A stretch of DNA of 64,000 bases, taken from a virus. The translations under genes were made by a program, and so were the position numbers. Location of the stretch: IMG/VR virus record IMGVR_UViG_3300049718_000055, positions 24,633 to 88,632 of that record. One strand, given 5' to 3'. Below the pieces are notes generated by a model, which was given only the letters and a program-made list of their open reading frames with translations, did no database searches and had not been told where the DNA came from. Below, one piece after another: positions 49,838 to 58,609 of this stretch. Position 1 is the first letter of the stretch, and each line of letters opens with the position of its first letter.

Positions 49838-50043
49838 TAGGCGAATTCCGAGTTTCCGACCTGCGTCTTGCCGGTCTTCACGTTGACGCTCGTGCCGCGG
49901 GGTTCAACGGTGGTCATGTCACCTTCGTCGATGAAGGTTCCAACCTGCGCAAATTCCCCTTTGCGTAACTTCGGCGCCGAGGTCGCATCATAGTGACCGC
50001 CTACTGCAATGGGTGCGGCCATTCCCTTTCCGTCTTTTGCCAT
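49837..50043 (-). CDS. Hypothetical small protein
   Basis: 68 residues, LRKGEFAQVGTFIDEGDMTTVEP. No family. One-base overlap with the next gene. Confidence 0.55.
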   Translation of the reverse strand: MAKDGKGMAAPIAVGGHYDATSAPKLRKGEFAQVGTFIDEGDMTTVEPRGTSVNVKTGKTQVGNSEFA

Positions 50044-50125
50044 TTCAAAGCCTCAGTTCGGAAGTGTTGGGGGCGGTCCGAAAACCGCCCCGTTTGATTC
50101 ATGCCGGTTTTACCCGGCGACTAGG

Positions 50126-50185
50126 TTAGCGGGATTTCTTGGACCGGCCACCCTTGCGATGCTTGCCACGCTTGGTCTCAAACAT
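50126..50185 (-). CDS. Tiny basic protein, 19 residues
   Basis: ATG 50185 after GGAAAGGACTACACA. Sequence MFETKRGKHRKGGRSKKSR, almost half Lys/Arg. Well-placed ribosome site and a TAA stop support translation. Confidence 0.5.
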   Translation of the reverse strand: MFETKRGKHRKGGRSKKSR

Positions 50186-50203
50186 TGTGTAGTCCTTTCC
50201 GGG

Positions 50204-50277
50204 TTATTCGCCCTGGGTTTTTTTTCGCCGATGTTCTGGTTGCGGCCTCTCACCGCTGTACTGCTTGGCGACCCCAT
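50204..50277 (-). CDS. Possible small protein with missing start (frame break at a G run)
   Basis: The frame VAKQYSGERPQPEHRRKKTQGE looks like a real small phage protein but has no in-frame start codon. The ATG at 50277 is one base out of frame across a GGGG run. Frameshift, sequence error or chance. Confidence 0.25.
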
Positions 50278-50295
50278 AAGGGCCTAATGCGCAAA

Positions 50296-50328
50296 TAAAA
50301 AGCCGCTAAGGACGAATCCCTAGCGGCT
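50296..50328 (-). terminator. Rho-independent terminator of the packaging transcript
   Basis: AGCCGCTA...TAGCGGCT stem (50301-50328) followed on the minus strand by TTTTTATTTG. It separates the portal block from the head block. Confidence 0.8.
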
Positions 50329-50439
50329 GCCGAGGTCCAGTCCGCTTTCGCGGTGTCCCCTGCTTTGCCCACTGTTGAAGTGATACATCTTTTCGCTTTC
50401 AGTTTGCAAGCAAATTATTTCTTTTTGTGAAAATTATTT

Positions 50440-50604
50440 CTACTTCACCTTGTCGCGGGTCTCCAACTGGACAGAAACAACTCCCCCGTCCTTGTTGAAA
50501 TCGACAGTCAAGCGAGAGAATTTCCCGGCCTCATGCGCCCTTTTGAGTGTGTCGAGAATCAACGGAATGTCCTCATTCTCGAACTTACTTCTGCTTTCCG
50601 CCAT
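50440..50604 (-). CDS. Hypothetical small protein after portal
   Basis: 54 residues from ATG 50604 with GGAGAG. IPLILDTLKRAHEAGKFSRLTVDFNKDGG, helix then strands. Overlaps the portal 3' end by 20 bp. Unknown. Confidence 0.6.
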   Translation of the reverse strand: MAESRSKFENEDIPLILDTLKRAHEAGKFSRLTVDFNKDGGVVSVQLETRDKVK

Positions 50605-52432
50605 GATGCTCTCCTGGTTTTGCTCCGCTTACCGCCATCTGTTTTGCCTCTTCCATCAACTCGGCATCGTTTTCTTGGTAGTCGATGTTCCAGTCTGGAA
50701 TGGCGATCTTGAAGAACTGTTTGCGGCTCAGGTCGTGGTTCTTTCTCAGGCCGGCCGCGATCTGTATCCGGTCGGTCCTCTGGAATCCAAATAGCGATCC
50801 CTCCTCACATTCAAACCCAAACTTGCGGACATGAGCCTCAGAATTTACTCCTTCCGGTATCAGGCTCCCCGGACGGTCATCGATGTCCTCTTTGGTTAAA
50901 CCATCCATTCCAAGGCACTCCACGCGCCTTGAGGCGTCATAGAACTGGAGTGCCGTTGCGGTCCACAACTCCCCAACCTCGTTTACTCCAGTTTCCACGT
51001 TGCCTGCCTTGAAGCGGATTGGCGTAGTCTTCGAGAACTGAATCTTTTCGATCGTGTCGCCACCTGGAATCTGCTTCTTTCCAAGAGCCTGATTTACAGC
51101 GTCAGTTCCCGAGTTCTCTTTTATCGACCGCCGCAGTAGCTCAAGCACGGGGAGTGGGTAGTTTCCAATGTTTGGAGGCTGCTGCCATGTTGGACTTGTA
51201 ACCGCATTCGAGTTGAAGGAGATTTTCAGATTCGGCTTGCCAGCGTCGATCTGCTTCAAAGCGTCTGGGTGAATAGCTGACTTCGGCGCCATCAAAGCCG
51301 GAGCCAAAGCCCTCTTCGTTGCCAGCAAGAGCCCAGACATGATCTGGTTCATGATGTCGTTCGTGTCCATCCACGGCTTCATTACGCTCAAAGCATACTG
51401 CTGCCACGGAACCGAGTGGAGGCCCATCAAGACAAACGGACGCTTGCGGTGGTAGTAGGGGTTCGGCTCATCGTAGAGCGTGATCTTATTCGAGCGGATT
51501 ACCAGCCGGCCTCGCGGGTAGAGTTTCTCTTCAGGCTTGACCCAGTAGCCCCACGGAGCCTTCTCCGGACCCATCCAGATCGTGTTGCGCGAATCATTGA
51601 CGCTATCATCCTGCATCCAAAATTCAGCGACTTCCGCCTCTGGATACTTGCTCCTCACGCTCGACTGCTCGGAGCCGCCCATGATCTTCTTCCATCCGCT
51701 ATTCAACTGCTCGAAGAGTTGAGGCATTACCGTTGGAGGAACCTGCGGCTCAACACCGTACTGGCTTATCCCCTCGTCTGGACGGACCGCCCTTCCCATG
51801 TTCGGGTAGGCCCGCTTGATCCAGTCCAACGTCTCCCGGTGCCGGTAGATCACCATCTCATCTTCTTCGAGGGTGTGAGGTCTGGTTGGCCCAAGCCGCA
51901 TCAGTGCCTTCGGGCTCAGGTGCTTCATGGAGATGTCAGCGTCGGCAGGATCACCGCTTGTACCTCTAGCAAACCGATTCCAGTAGAGAAGGACCGGAGA
52001 AGTCGTGAACATCCCAAACATCGTCCAAAAAGCAAGTGTCTGATTGAACTTGTCCCGCCGCGCCCAGCCCTTGACCATCGCATTCAAAATCTTTGAGGTC
52101 TTCGAGAAGTTCCCCGGCATCCCCACTTCCGAGATGTGGAAGATGGGCCGCGTGTCCGTCAAGAGCCCTATCGTCTCCCAAAAGTTCGACAGGACTTCAT
52201 TCGACACCGGCTTCGGCCGGTAGCTCGGCAGTTTCTCCCTCCACTGGATTCCAGCCAAGTAGTCGATGGCCTCATCCATTGCCTTCAGTTCGGGAGTGGT
52301 CTTTTGTTTGGAGATTCCTTCAGAATAGCAACCATCCAAAAAATCTCCCATCTTCGTGTAATAGTCCACGAGGTATCGGTCAACTACTTCCGGCGTCTTC
52401 GGGATGGGAGCTTGGAAATCGCTGTCTGCCAT
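50585..52432 (-). CDS. Portal protein
   Basis: 615 residues. N-terminal helices (VVDRYLVDYYTKMGDFLD), LPSYRPKPVSNEVLSNFWETIGLLTDTRPIFHI and the middle PFVLMGLHSVPWQQYALSVMKPWMDTNDIMNQIMSG are typical of the podoviral portal family. Twelve copies would form the DNA channel at one capsid vertex. Gene order terminase-portal-scaffold-capsid supports this. Confidence 0.85.
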   Translation of the reverse strand: MADSDFQAPIPKTPEVVDRYLVDYYTKMGDFLDGCYSEGISKQKTTPELKAMDEAIDYLAGIQWREKLPSYRPKPVSNEVLSNFWETIGLLTDTRPIFHISEVGMPGNFSKTSKILNAMVKGWARRDKFNQTLAFWTMFGMFTTSPVLLYWNRFARGTSGDPADADISMKHLSPKALMRLGPTRPHTLEEDEMVIYRHRETLDWIKRAYPNMGRAVRPDEGISQYGVEPQVPPTVMPQLFEQLNSGWKKIMGGSEQSSVRSKYPEAEVAEFWMQDDSVNDSRNTIWMGPEKAPWGYWVKPEEKLYPRGRLVIRSNKITLYDEPNPYYHRKRPFVLMGLHSVPWQQYALSVMKPWMDTNDIMNQIMSGLLLATKRALAPALMAPKSAIHPDALKQIDAGKPNLKISFNSNAVTSPTWQQPPNIGNYPLPVLELLRRSIKENSGTDAVNQALGKKQIPGGDTIEKIQFSKTTPIRFKAGNVETGVNEVGELWTATALQFYDASRRVECLGMDGLTKEDIDDRPGSLIPEGVNSEAHVRKFGFECEEGSLFGFQRTDRIQIAAGLRKNHDLSRKQFFKIAIPDWNIDYQENDAELMEEAKQMAVSGAKPGEHHGGKQK

Positions 52433-52477
52433 GTCGTTCTAATCGTACCTCTCAACCGCCGCTCTTTGCTACGGAAA

Positions 52478-53086
52478 TCATTCAGAAGCGACCAGCATCC
52501 TTTCAGCCCGGACAGTCAAGGCGATCATCATCGCCATTACCCGATCATTGGGATACGATTCGTTTTCATCGTAAGCAAGAACCTCGTCCAGCAATTTCTT
52601 GCTGTGAATCAACCCCCGACTTGAGCCAAAGAACTCGCGGAATGCGGATTCCATCCTCGTCTTCGATCTGAAGTCCGTCCACCATCCTACGATTTCCGTC
52701 GTCTGATGGTTTAAGCGGTCAAGGCGTTTTTGTCGGTAGATGTTTTCGTACTTAAATCTTTTGGTCAGGATGCTGATCGTAATCAACCCTACGCTGTTGA
52801 CCTCGACCGACACTTCCGCATTATTGTACCGCTTCGCCAAATCGAAGATGATCGGGGCAAGGTTCTCCGGCGTTACTACGGCTGCGAATTCAGCACATTG
52901 CTCTCCCGTCTCTGCATCGATCACTTCAATAGCAGCGTTGTCTCCCCCGTCAATACCTGAGCACGGGTCCGCCGCAAGGATGTAAGACTTCCCCTCTTCA
53001 GGGAACTTCCACACTTTTACCGGAGACGTAGCAAACTTTTTCTGCTTCTCAACTTCATCTGGAATTCCTACTGAAATCACTGACAT
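52478..53086 (-). CDS. Stand-alone paralogue of the TerL nuclease domain
   Basis: 202 residues after an AAAAGGAG ribosome site. It contains only the RNase H-like nuclease half of a large terminase: YILAADPCSG (Asp40), SVEVNSVG (Glu95), YENIYRQKRLDRLN and NDRVMAMMIA (Asp181). The same four blocks, in the same order, occur in the full TerL at 53760. There is no ATPase domain. Could be a separate nuclease subunit or a decayed terminase duplicate. Confidence 0.8.
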   Translation of the reverse strand: MSVISVGIPDEVEKQKKFATSPVKVWKFPEEGKSYILAADPCSGIDGGDNAAIEVIDAETGEQCAEFAAVVTPENLAPIIFDLAKRYNNAEVSVEVNSVGLITISILTKRFKYENIYRQKRLDRLNHQTTEIVGWWTDFRSKTRMESAFREFFGSSRGLIHSKKLLDEVLAYDENESYPNDRVMAMMIALTVRAERMLVASE

Positions 53087-53115
53087 TGTTTTCTCCTTTT
53101 CGGTTAATGCTCCGG

Positions 53116-53727
53116 TTAAAACCAGCTATTTTCAATCGCAGTTTTGAGATTCCGCTCGATCCACACCTTCACCGGCTCGTTCTGGTCACGGGCCTTCTCG
53201 ACCACGGCGCCGTACTGAGCACCCAGATCGATCAGCACGGAATTCGGGTTGCGGCCCTCATACGCCTGAACGTCTTTCCGGGCGTTCTCCGCTATCAGGT
53301 TGGCCGTCTCCAAGTCCATCGAAAGCGAGTACAGCAGTCCAAACAACTCCGCCGAACTCTCCGGCCGCTTCCCAAACCGCTCCTTCATCCGCATGAGATC
53401 CGACTCAGGGACAATCATAACCTCTCCCTCGGACAGCATCCCCAACACCTCGGCTATCGTAGAAGACGACGCGCTCCCGAACTTCGCCTCAAGCCCCTGC
53501 TTCACCCGCGGAGGAACGGTCACTTCCACCTTGACGTGATTCTGCTGGACGACTACCGGAGGCTTCGCCTCTTCGTACTTCACCTGCGGGTTGAGGCTCT
53601 GGAAGGTTGCAATGTCGTTCCACGAGTGGTTGCTATTCGCAGAGCATACCAGTTGACGGTTTGCAGCTTGCATCTGTGCCCCGCACCCAGGAATAGGGCA
53701 GGCGTACCTCAGTTTTACGATTGGCAT
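53116..53727 (-). CDS. Hypothetical protein with N-terminal zinc ribbon
   Basis: 203 residues. YACPIPGCGAQM and CSANSNHSW form a likely zinc finger at 8-35. The rest is helical with KVEVTVPPRVKQGLEAKFG. Lies between the two terminase-type genes. A palindrome copy precedes it. Confidence 0.6.
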   Translation of the reverse strand: MPIVKLRYACPIPGCGAQMQAANRQLVCSANSNHSWNDIATFQSLNPQVKYEEAKPPVVVQQNHVKVEVTVPPRVKQGLEAKFGSASSSTIAEVLGMLSEGEVMIVPESDLMRMKERFGKRPESSAELFGLLYSLSMDLETANLIAENARKDVQAYEGRNPNSVLIDLGAQYGAVVEKARDQNEPVKVWIERNLKTAIENSWF

Positions 53728-53744
53728 CTTCTACTCCTCCATCT

Positions 53745-53759
53745 TTCCAAAATTTGGAA
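53745..53759. repeat. 15-bp palindrome, perfect copy
   Basis: TTCCAAAATTTGGAA, in the gap between the TerL stop and ATG 53727. Confidence 0.7.
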
Positions 53760-55940
53760 TCAACTCCACTTCCATGAATCCGAATCTCCCACCATTTCTT
53801 CGTCTTCCTGCCGAGCATCGTACTCCGCTACGCTATCGGAATCGATCATCTCTGCTGGAGTCCCCTCTCTAAACATCTGCTGTCGTGTACCCGTCCTGTC
53901 GTGGATCGGACTAAACGCTGTGTTCTGAAAATCCGCCGGCACTCTGATCTTCTTCCCATTCACAACCAAATCCGCCATTGCCCCGTGTTCGTTCACAATC
54001 CATGAGCCGATCTGTTTCTTCGAGAACTTCTCAGCTTCAAACGGAGAGGCTGAACGAAATAGTTCTATTGGGAATTTTTGACCGGAACCAAGTCCCATCT
54101 TGTAAACGATGTAGTTATTTGAGTCCTTGAGGGCGGTAGACGGCCGTTGTCTTACCTCTTGAAACTCTCCTTCGTGAGCACAGTAAATTGCTATCATCAT
54201 CGCCATTACCCGGTCATCATGCCCTTCTTCAGCCCCATCCTCCTCGAAATCCTTCAACTCTTCAATAAAGTATTTGTCGGGAATGATTATCATGTCGTCG
54301 CCCATTTCTTTTGCTAAACGAGCGATAAGATTCTTCTTGGAGTTGTAGTTTGTGTACCATCCTCCGATGTCTGTCTTGAAGTTCTTGAGACGATCCATCC
54401 TCTTATAGATATAAACATTGTCGTACTCGTACTCGCGGTACATCCTAGCGAAAGTTGCCATCCCCATTCCGTTCACTTCGATAGCCGAGAGGGCGTCGTT
54501 ATAGTATGTGCAGAGAGCTAGGTTTGTGTCTGCAAAGGTGTACGGATCTATGTGACCATGCCATGTAGCCACTAGTTCGTCTTTCCCCATCCCCTCCCCT
54601 AGCTTGATGACTTGGCAGCATGAGTAATCACCGCGAACCTTTCCAAGTGCAACGTCAGAGCCAACGCAATATCTTGCCCCTGGCTCCTTGAGTTTCCATA
54701 CGCTTAGCCTTGCTCCTACCTTTGTGTTCAATCCCCTCTTCTCTTCTTTAATGGGATGGATGCGAAGTTCTGTCTCCCACGCATTAAAGTCAAATCCTAC
54801 CTCTCCTATGTAGAGCGGCTCCCTCACTTTCTTGCTATAACGGTTGATGATCCCTCTTGGAATTGCCGTGACCGCTGAACTCTGGAAAGACTCTTCTGGA
54901 TTTGCTGGATATTCTTGAAAAAAACGAAGATCGTCGCCATGGGTATCTTCAAATCCCTTCTTTGTCTTCCGCATCCAGTTGAAGGTTTCATCGCTGATAA
55001 CGAACTTATTCTTTGCGATGATTGTTTCCCGCATTTCTTTTTCTTCGGTAGTGAGAACGAATTCCTTGTCTTTTGGAATTGGCAGTGAGTAGGTTTTTGC
55101 CCTTCGATAAAACTCGATGAATATAGGGTTCCAGTCAATCTCCCCCGACTCCGCGCTATTCCAAAAGTTCTGCCAATAATTATTCCGTCCATTGGCCGTG
55201 GAACCCATTACATAGAATCCGTCATCGGCATTGAACGTCGGGATCAGAGACTCGGTAAGTTCCTCTGGGTTATCCCATTTCGACAACTCATCCAAGACTG
55301 CGCGTCGGTATCCCTGTCCACGGCCTACGCCGCTTGGACGATTAGCATTGTCGGCGTACACCCAACTTTTCAGCCCCGGACGCATCGTTCTAAGGTTTTC
55401 ATCTGATTCGTCAAAGTTATAAAGTTTCCCAGTCTGATGAAGATTGACTCTCGGCTTCATCCACCACGGGATAAACTCAAACGCAGACTCGTACATTCCC
55501 ATGTTGTACTTGGCGCCGCGCTCATCTTGGCTTACGATAATCGAATCCGCTTGAGCGCAGAATATCGTCTTATGAAGGAACTCTCCGATCATGTACGTGG
55601 TATATCCAAGACGACGAGCCTTGAGAATAATTGCGCGAACTCTTCCGTCGCGCTTCTCTAATTTCCTTAGCTCATCGTGCAGAATTTCTTGGCTGTCAAA
55701 AAACGGATATAGACCTTGAAACCCCAATCCTTCCGTCTTGATCGCGTAATAATTAGAGAGAAAATATCGTGGTTCTTTTATGCAGTGAATGATCTCGCTG
55801 TCGATCCACTTGCTATCGTCTCCCGAAAGAGATGCACGTGCTTGGTCGTCTCCTTTGTCTCCTTCTACAAACTTCGCCCGATGATTATCTAAGATTTCGA
55901 TGTACTCCCCGAGATATTTGTTTGCTCTGTTGATTGACAT
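53760..55940 (-). CDS. terL: Terminase large subunit (TerL)
   Basis: 726 residues from ATG 55940 (GTG 55952 also possible). The ATPase half has an atypical Walker A ILKARRLGYTT (~105-115) and Walker B RAVLDELSKW (~215-224). The nuclease half has GSDVALGKVRGDY (~430), AIEVNGMG (~490) and HDDRVMAMMIA (~590). About 100 extra C-terminal residues end in an acidic tail. It drives ATP-powered DNA packaging and cuts the concatemer. Longer than usual TerL (450-600). Confidence 0.92.
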   Translation of the reverse strand: MSINRANKYLGEYIEILDNHRAKFVEGDKGDDQARASLSGDDSKWIDSEIIHCIKEPRYFLSNYYAIKTEGLGFQGLYPFFDSQEILHDELRKLEKRDGRVRAIILKARRLGYTTYMIGEFLHKTIFCAQADSIIVSQDERGAKYNMGMYESAFEFIPWWMKPRVNLHQTGKLYNFDESDENLRTMRPGLKSWVYADNANRPSGVGRGQGYRRAVLDELSKWDNPEELTESLIPTFNADDGFYVMGSTANGRNNYWQNFWNSAESGEIDWNPIFIEFYRRAKTYSLPIPKDKEFVLTTEEKEMRETIIAKNKFVISDETFNWMRKTKKGFEDTHGDDLRFFQEYPANPEESFQSSAVTAIPRGIINRYSKKVREPLYIGEVGFDFNAWETELRIHPIKEEKRGLNTKVGARLSVWKLKEPGARYCVGSDVALGKVRGDYSCCQVIKLGEGMGKDELVATWHGHIDPYTFADTNLALCTYYNDALSAIEVNGMGMATFARMYREYEYDNVYIYKRMDRLKNFKTDIGGWYTNYNSKKNLIARLAKEMGDDMIIIPDKYFIEELKDFEEDGAEEGHDDRVMAMMIAIYCAHEGEFQEVRQRPSTALKDSNNYIVYKMGLGSGQKFPIELFRSASPFEAEKFSKKQIGSWIVNEHGAMADLVVNGKKIRVPADFQNTAFSPIHDRTGTRQQMFREGTPAEMIDSDSVAEYDARQEDEEMVGDSDSWKWS

Positions 55941-55942
55941 AT

Positions 55943-56389
55943 TTACACCCACCCATCATACGCACCAGCCGCCATCAAACGCCGAAGTTCCCTCTTCCAG
56001 TTTTTACCTTCACCCATAGAGCGGCCATGTTTTAGATTTACTTTCATGTGAACCATTTCGTGAATAAGAGTGATCCTCGTTTCATTTACTCCCAGATCGT
56101 CCGCCAAAGCCAATGTTTGAGGAACTGGTACTCCGTGATGTTTTCCGCATGAGCAGAATCCATCAGTGTCTCTATCGATGCTCCCGCTGAGCCTGTCCAT
56201 CTCGTTACGCGGAAGAAACTTTATTTGCATTTCTTCGACCGGGGGGATGCTGTTTCCAAAGTAGTTCTTGCGGATAGAGCGGTAGTCTCTCGCCAGATCA
56301 ATATCCCGCAACTCAGATACGGTAGTGACCATCTCGCGGATTCGTTCGACTTCCCATGTTGGGAGTTTGAAGTTGCTACTCTTCTTCAT
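55943..56389 (-). CDS. SprT-like zinc metalloprotein
   Basis: 148 residues from ATG 56389, inside the end of the small terminase gene. The zinc site HEMVHMK with a later H-G (KHGRSMGEGKNWKRELRRLM) matches SprT/Spartan-like metallopeptidases. Upstream CSCGKHHG may bind a second zinc. Such proteins can cleave protein-DNA crosslinks; here possibly clearing proteins from DNA before packaging. Sits between TerS and TerL. Confidence 0.8.
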   Translation of the reverse strand: MKKSSNFKLPTWEVERIREMVTTVSELRDIDLARDYRSIRKNYFGNSIPPVEEMQIKFLPRNEMDRLSGSIDRDTDGFCSCGKHHGVPVPQTLALADDLGVNETRITLIHEMVHMKVNLKHGRSMGEGKNWKRELRRLMAAGAYDGWV

Positions 56390-57017
56390 CTTCGCCGCTC
56401 TCGTCTTCATCTTCAACATCATCGTAACTTTCTGCCAAGGAATCATTCTTGTCCAGTAATGCTGGCATTCCTATTACTTCTGCGGGGCGAGAATTTTCTT
56501 GGTCTATTTGCTTTCTCAGTCGAACAAGACGCTCCTCGTAGGTTTCCGCCGTACTTAGGGTAGCAACCTGATTCGTCTGTGTGTTGTTGACCTCAACCAT
56601 CGGCCCCTTCGGCTGCTTTGCAACTATGATGTCCTTCACGATGCGGCTGGCCTCAAGCCGTGTGGTCTTGTCGTCCTGCTTGACCACCTTCTTGTTCCCG
56701 GTGTTCCCGTCTGGAACCTCAATCAACTCCGTCGCCATCAAAAGCCCCGCCATGCCCTCTTCCCACGCCGGCATCACCTTGAGGATTGATTCGTTGAGCC
56801 GAAGATCAACCCTCCCGGTTTCGTTCTGTCTGTTGTACATCTCGATCTGGCGAACGGATGACTTGACCGTATCCTTGCTCACTCCTTCAGACTTGGCGAT
56901 AGCCGCCAAACGCTCAACCTCAGTCCCGGTGAGAGCCTGAAACTTCACAAACCGCATCAGGTGACGCGAGTCGCGCATGTTGCGAGTGGATAGGGCTGCT
57001 GTGTAACTGCTCTTCAT
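56376..57017 (-). CDS. Probable terminase small subunit
   Basis: 213 residues. Helix-turn-helix at about 30-60 (VERLAAIAKSEGVSKDTVKSSVRQI), central helices, and a strongly acidic C-terminal tail of Asp/Glu repeats. This architecture and its place before TerL fit a DNA-recognition subunit. No direct sequence signature. Confidence 0.65.
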   Translation of the reverse strand: MKSSYTAALSTRNMRDSRHLMRFVKFQALTGTEVERLAAIAKSEGVSKDTVKSSVRQIEMYNRQNETGRVDLRLNESILKVMPAWEEGMAGLLMATELIEVPDGNTGNKKVVKQDDKTTRLEASRIVKDIIVAKQPKGPMVEVNNTQTNQVATLSTAETYEERLVRLRKQIDQENSRPAEVIGMPALLDKNDSLAESYDDVEDEDESGEDEEE

Positions 57018-57277
57018 GGTTTAGAGATGCTCCTCAAGTACATCGGGACAACTTCCCGAGGATTAAAGTTCTTGAGATTTTCCATCAGCGAGAATACTCC
57101 CTGGAAGTCTTTTGCCGTAAAACTTCTTATGAGTTGATTCTCTGCTTTGATAACCTCAAGGGTTAGTTGCGTAGTAAATCCAGCGATGAAGGGTATTGTA
57201 TTCTCGTTGAATTTCACGGTGTACGCATCGAGCTTCTTGTCGATGAGTGCTTCGATTGCCTTGATTAAATCATCCAT
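57014..57277 (-). CDS. Small protein paralogous to the scaffold C-terminal part
   Basis: 87 residues. KFNENTIPFIAGFTTQLTLEVIKAE then FSLMENLKNFN and PMYLRSI align in order with residues ~165-235 of the scaffold-like protein at 48477. Preceded by a perfect palindrome and GGAGAAATAA. Role unknown; may interact with scaffold partners. Confidence 0.65.
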   Translation of the reverse strand: MDDLIKAIEALIDKKLDAYTVKFNENTIPFIAGFTTQLTLEVIKAENQLIRSFTAKDFQGVFSLMENLKNFNPREVVPMYLRSISKP

Positions 57278-57289
57278 TTATTTCTCCTT

Positions 57290-57304
57290 TTCCAAAATTT
57301 GGAA
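57290..57304. repeat. 15-bp palindrome, perfect copy
   Basis: TTCCAAAATTTGGAA, between the stop at 57305 and the GGAGAAATAA ribosome site of ATG 57277. Confidence 0.7.
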
Positions 57305-57811
57305 TTACTCCGGCTTCTCGCTGATACCATAGCCTGTCAGTTCCCTGATTCTCGCATTGTCCGCATCGCGTGTTGCGGCCTTCATCCTCTCAGTGACCTC
57401 GAAGCCTGCCGCGGCTTCATTCCGTTCCTGCTCCAAAATTTCTTCCTCGGTCGCAGTCACATCGACTTCTCCGGTGGGCTCGTCCGGTGCATCCGGTTCT
57501 TCGGGCTTGGTTGAAAATCGTGCAAAGTACGGCGGCGGCATTGTTGCCGGAGCCGATGGTGGTTGAGGGATGATCGACTCCGGCTCATCTCCGAGTTGCT
57601 GCCCCGTTCCCGATTGAGCTATCTGACGCAAGATGGCAAGGTCTTCACGGTAGGCCCGAGCTATCTCCGTCGCGTCCTTCAAGGTGCTGGCGAGGTCGTT
57701 GGCTGTTCCGATAATCCGTCGCCAACCTGCCGTAGCCCCGCGAACAAACGAAGCTACTCCAAGAATAGAGAACAAGCAAACCGGAACAATGATCCACAGA
57801 TAATCTCTCAT
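57305..57811 (-). CDS. Membrane-anchored coiled-coil protein
   Basis: 168 residues. One N-terminal membrane helix (YLWIIVPVCLFSILGVASFV), a coiled coil to about 70, a Pro-rich linker, then an acidic helix. Layout resembles an inner-membrane spanin, but no partner or endolysin is seen nearby, so lysis is only a guess. Confidence 0.55.
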   Translation of the reverse strand: MRDYLWIIVPVCLFSILGVASFVRGATAGWRRIIGTANDLASTLKDATEIARAYREDLAILRQIAQSGTGQQLGDEPESIIPQPPSAPATMPPPYFARFSTKPEEPDAPDEPTGEVDVTATEEEILEQERNEAAAGFEVTERMKAATRDADNARIRELTGYGISEKPE

Positions 57812-58050
57812 TCTCCGATCCTAACTTCACTGCCGTCCTCGCGCAGCGCCAGCATCTCCATCGATGTCATCGTTGTGGACTGGACCTTGTACTTGCATCC
57901 GGTCTTCGGATTATTGCAAACATACTCCAGATGGCTCACCACCTGTTTCTGTCCCTTGCGGACCATGACCACCTTCGGCTTCAAAAAGGTTCCGCACTCA
58001 TGACAAACGAGATTGGCCGCGACTAGCGGCGATAATTCCGGCATCGACAT
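57808..58050 (-). CDS. Zinc-ribbon protein
   Basis: 80 residues: CHECGTFLKPK and CNNPKTGCKYK form a four-Cys site. Start lies inside the deformylase gene (53-bp overlap). Function unknown. Confidence 0.65.
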   Translation of the reverse strand: MSMPELSPLVAANLVCHECGTFLKPKVVMVRKGQKQVVSHLEYVCNNPKTGCKYKVQSTTMTSMEMLALREDGSEVRIGE

Positions 58051-58606
58051 GATGATTTTCCTCGATTCTTCTGATTTGCGCTAGGCGCATTGACTTCCAA
58101 TTGTGGAACATCCTCAGAATAGATTTCTTTCTCCCCTCGCTTGGGATACGATCAACAAAAGAAATTCCATCCAGATGATCGATTTCGTGCTGTACGATTC
58201 TTGCCATTCTTCCGTGAAACGTGAACTTCCTTCGGTAGTCCGGCGCTGTCGCCAGAGATGCTTCGATGTCCACCATTCCCATTCTCGGTATCATAGACTC
58301 ATTCCCCGGTGGCGGCACGTTCGAGCACCATTCCAACCCGTTGATCTCTCTTCCGTACAACCGCGTGATCTCCGGGTTCAACAAACCAAGTACAGACCCT
58401 TTGGGCATTTCGATCAGTATAAACCTCCTGAAACACCCGATCTGCGGAGCCGCTAATCCGAACCCGTCGGCCTTTCGCATGACATCTCTCATGTACTTGA
58501 ACAGACCTGGAATGTCCGGCCACTCTTTCTCCTCGACCGGCCTTGCGAGAATGTTGTTCATCTGCGGCCCATAGGTTAAGAGCCTGAAGTCCCTTTGGTA
58601 ATACAT
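57998..58606 (-). CDS. def: Peptide deformylase
   Basis: 202 residues. Motif 1 GFGLAAPQIG (48-57), motif 2 LEWCSNVPPPG with metal Cys94 (Trp replaces the usual Gly before it), motif 3 QHEIDHLDG with His140, Glu141, His144. It removes formyl groups from new N-termini. Phage versions are usually shorter; here a C-terminal helix remains. Possibly keeps host or phage proteins maturing late in infection. Confidence 0.9.
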   Translation of the reverse strand: MYYQRDFRLLTYGPQMNNILARPVEEKEWPDIPGLFKYMRDVMRKADGFGLAAPQIGCFRRFILIEMPKGSVLGLLNPEITRLYGREINGLEWCSNVPPPGNESMIPRMGMVDIEASLATAPDYRRKFTFHGRMARIVQHEIDHLDGISFVDRIPSEGRKKSILRMFHNWKSMRLAQIRRIEENHHVDAGIIAASRGQSRLS

Positions 58607-58609
58607 TCG

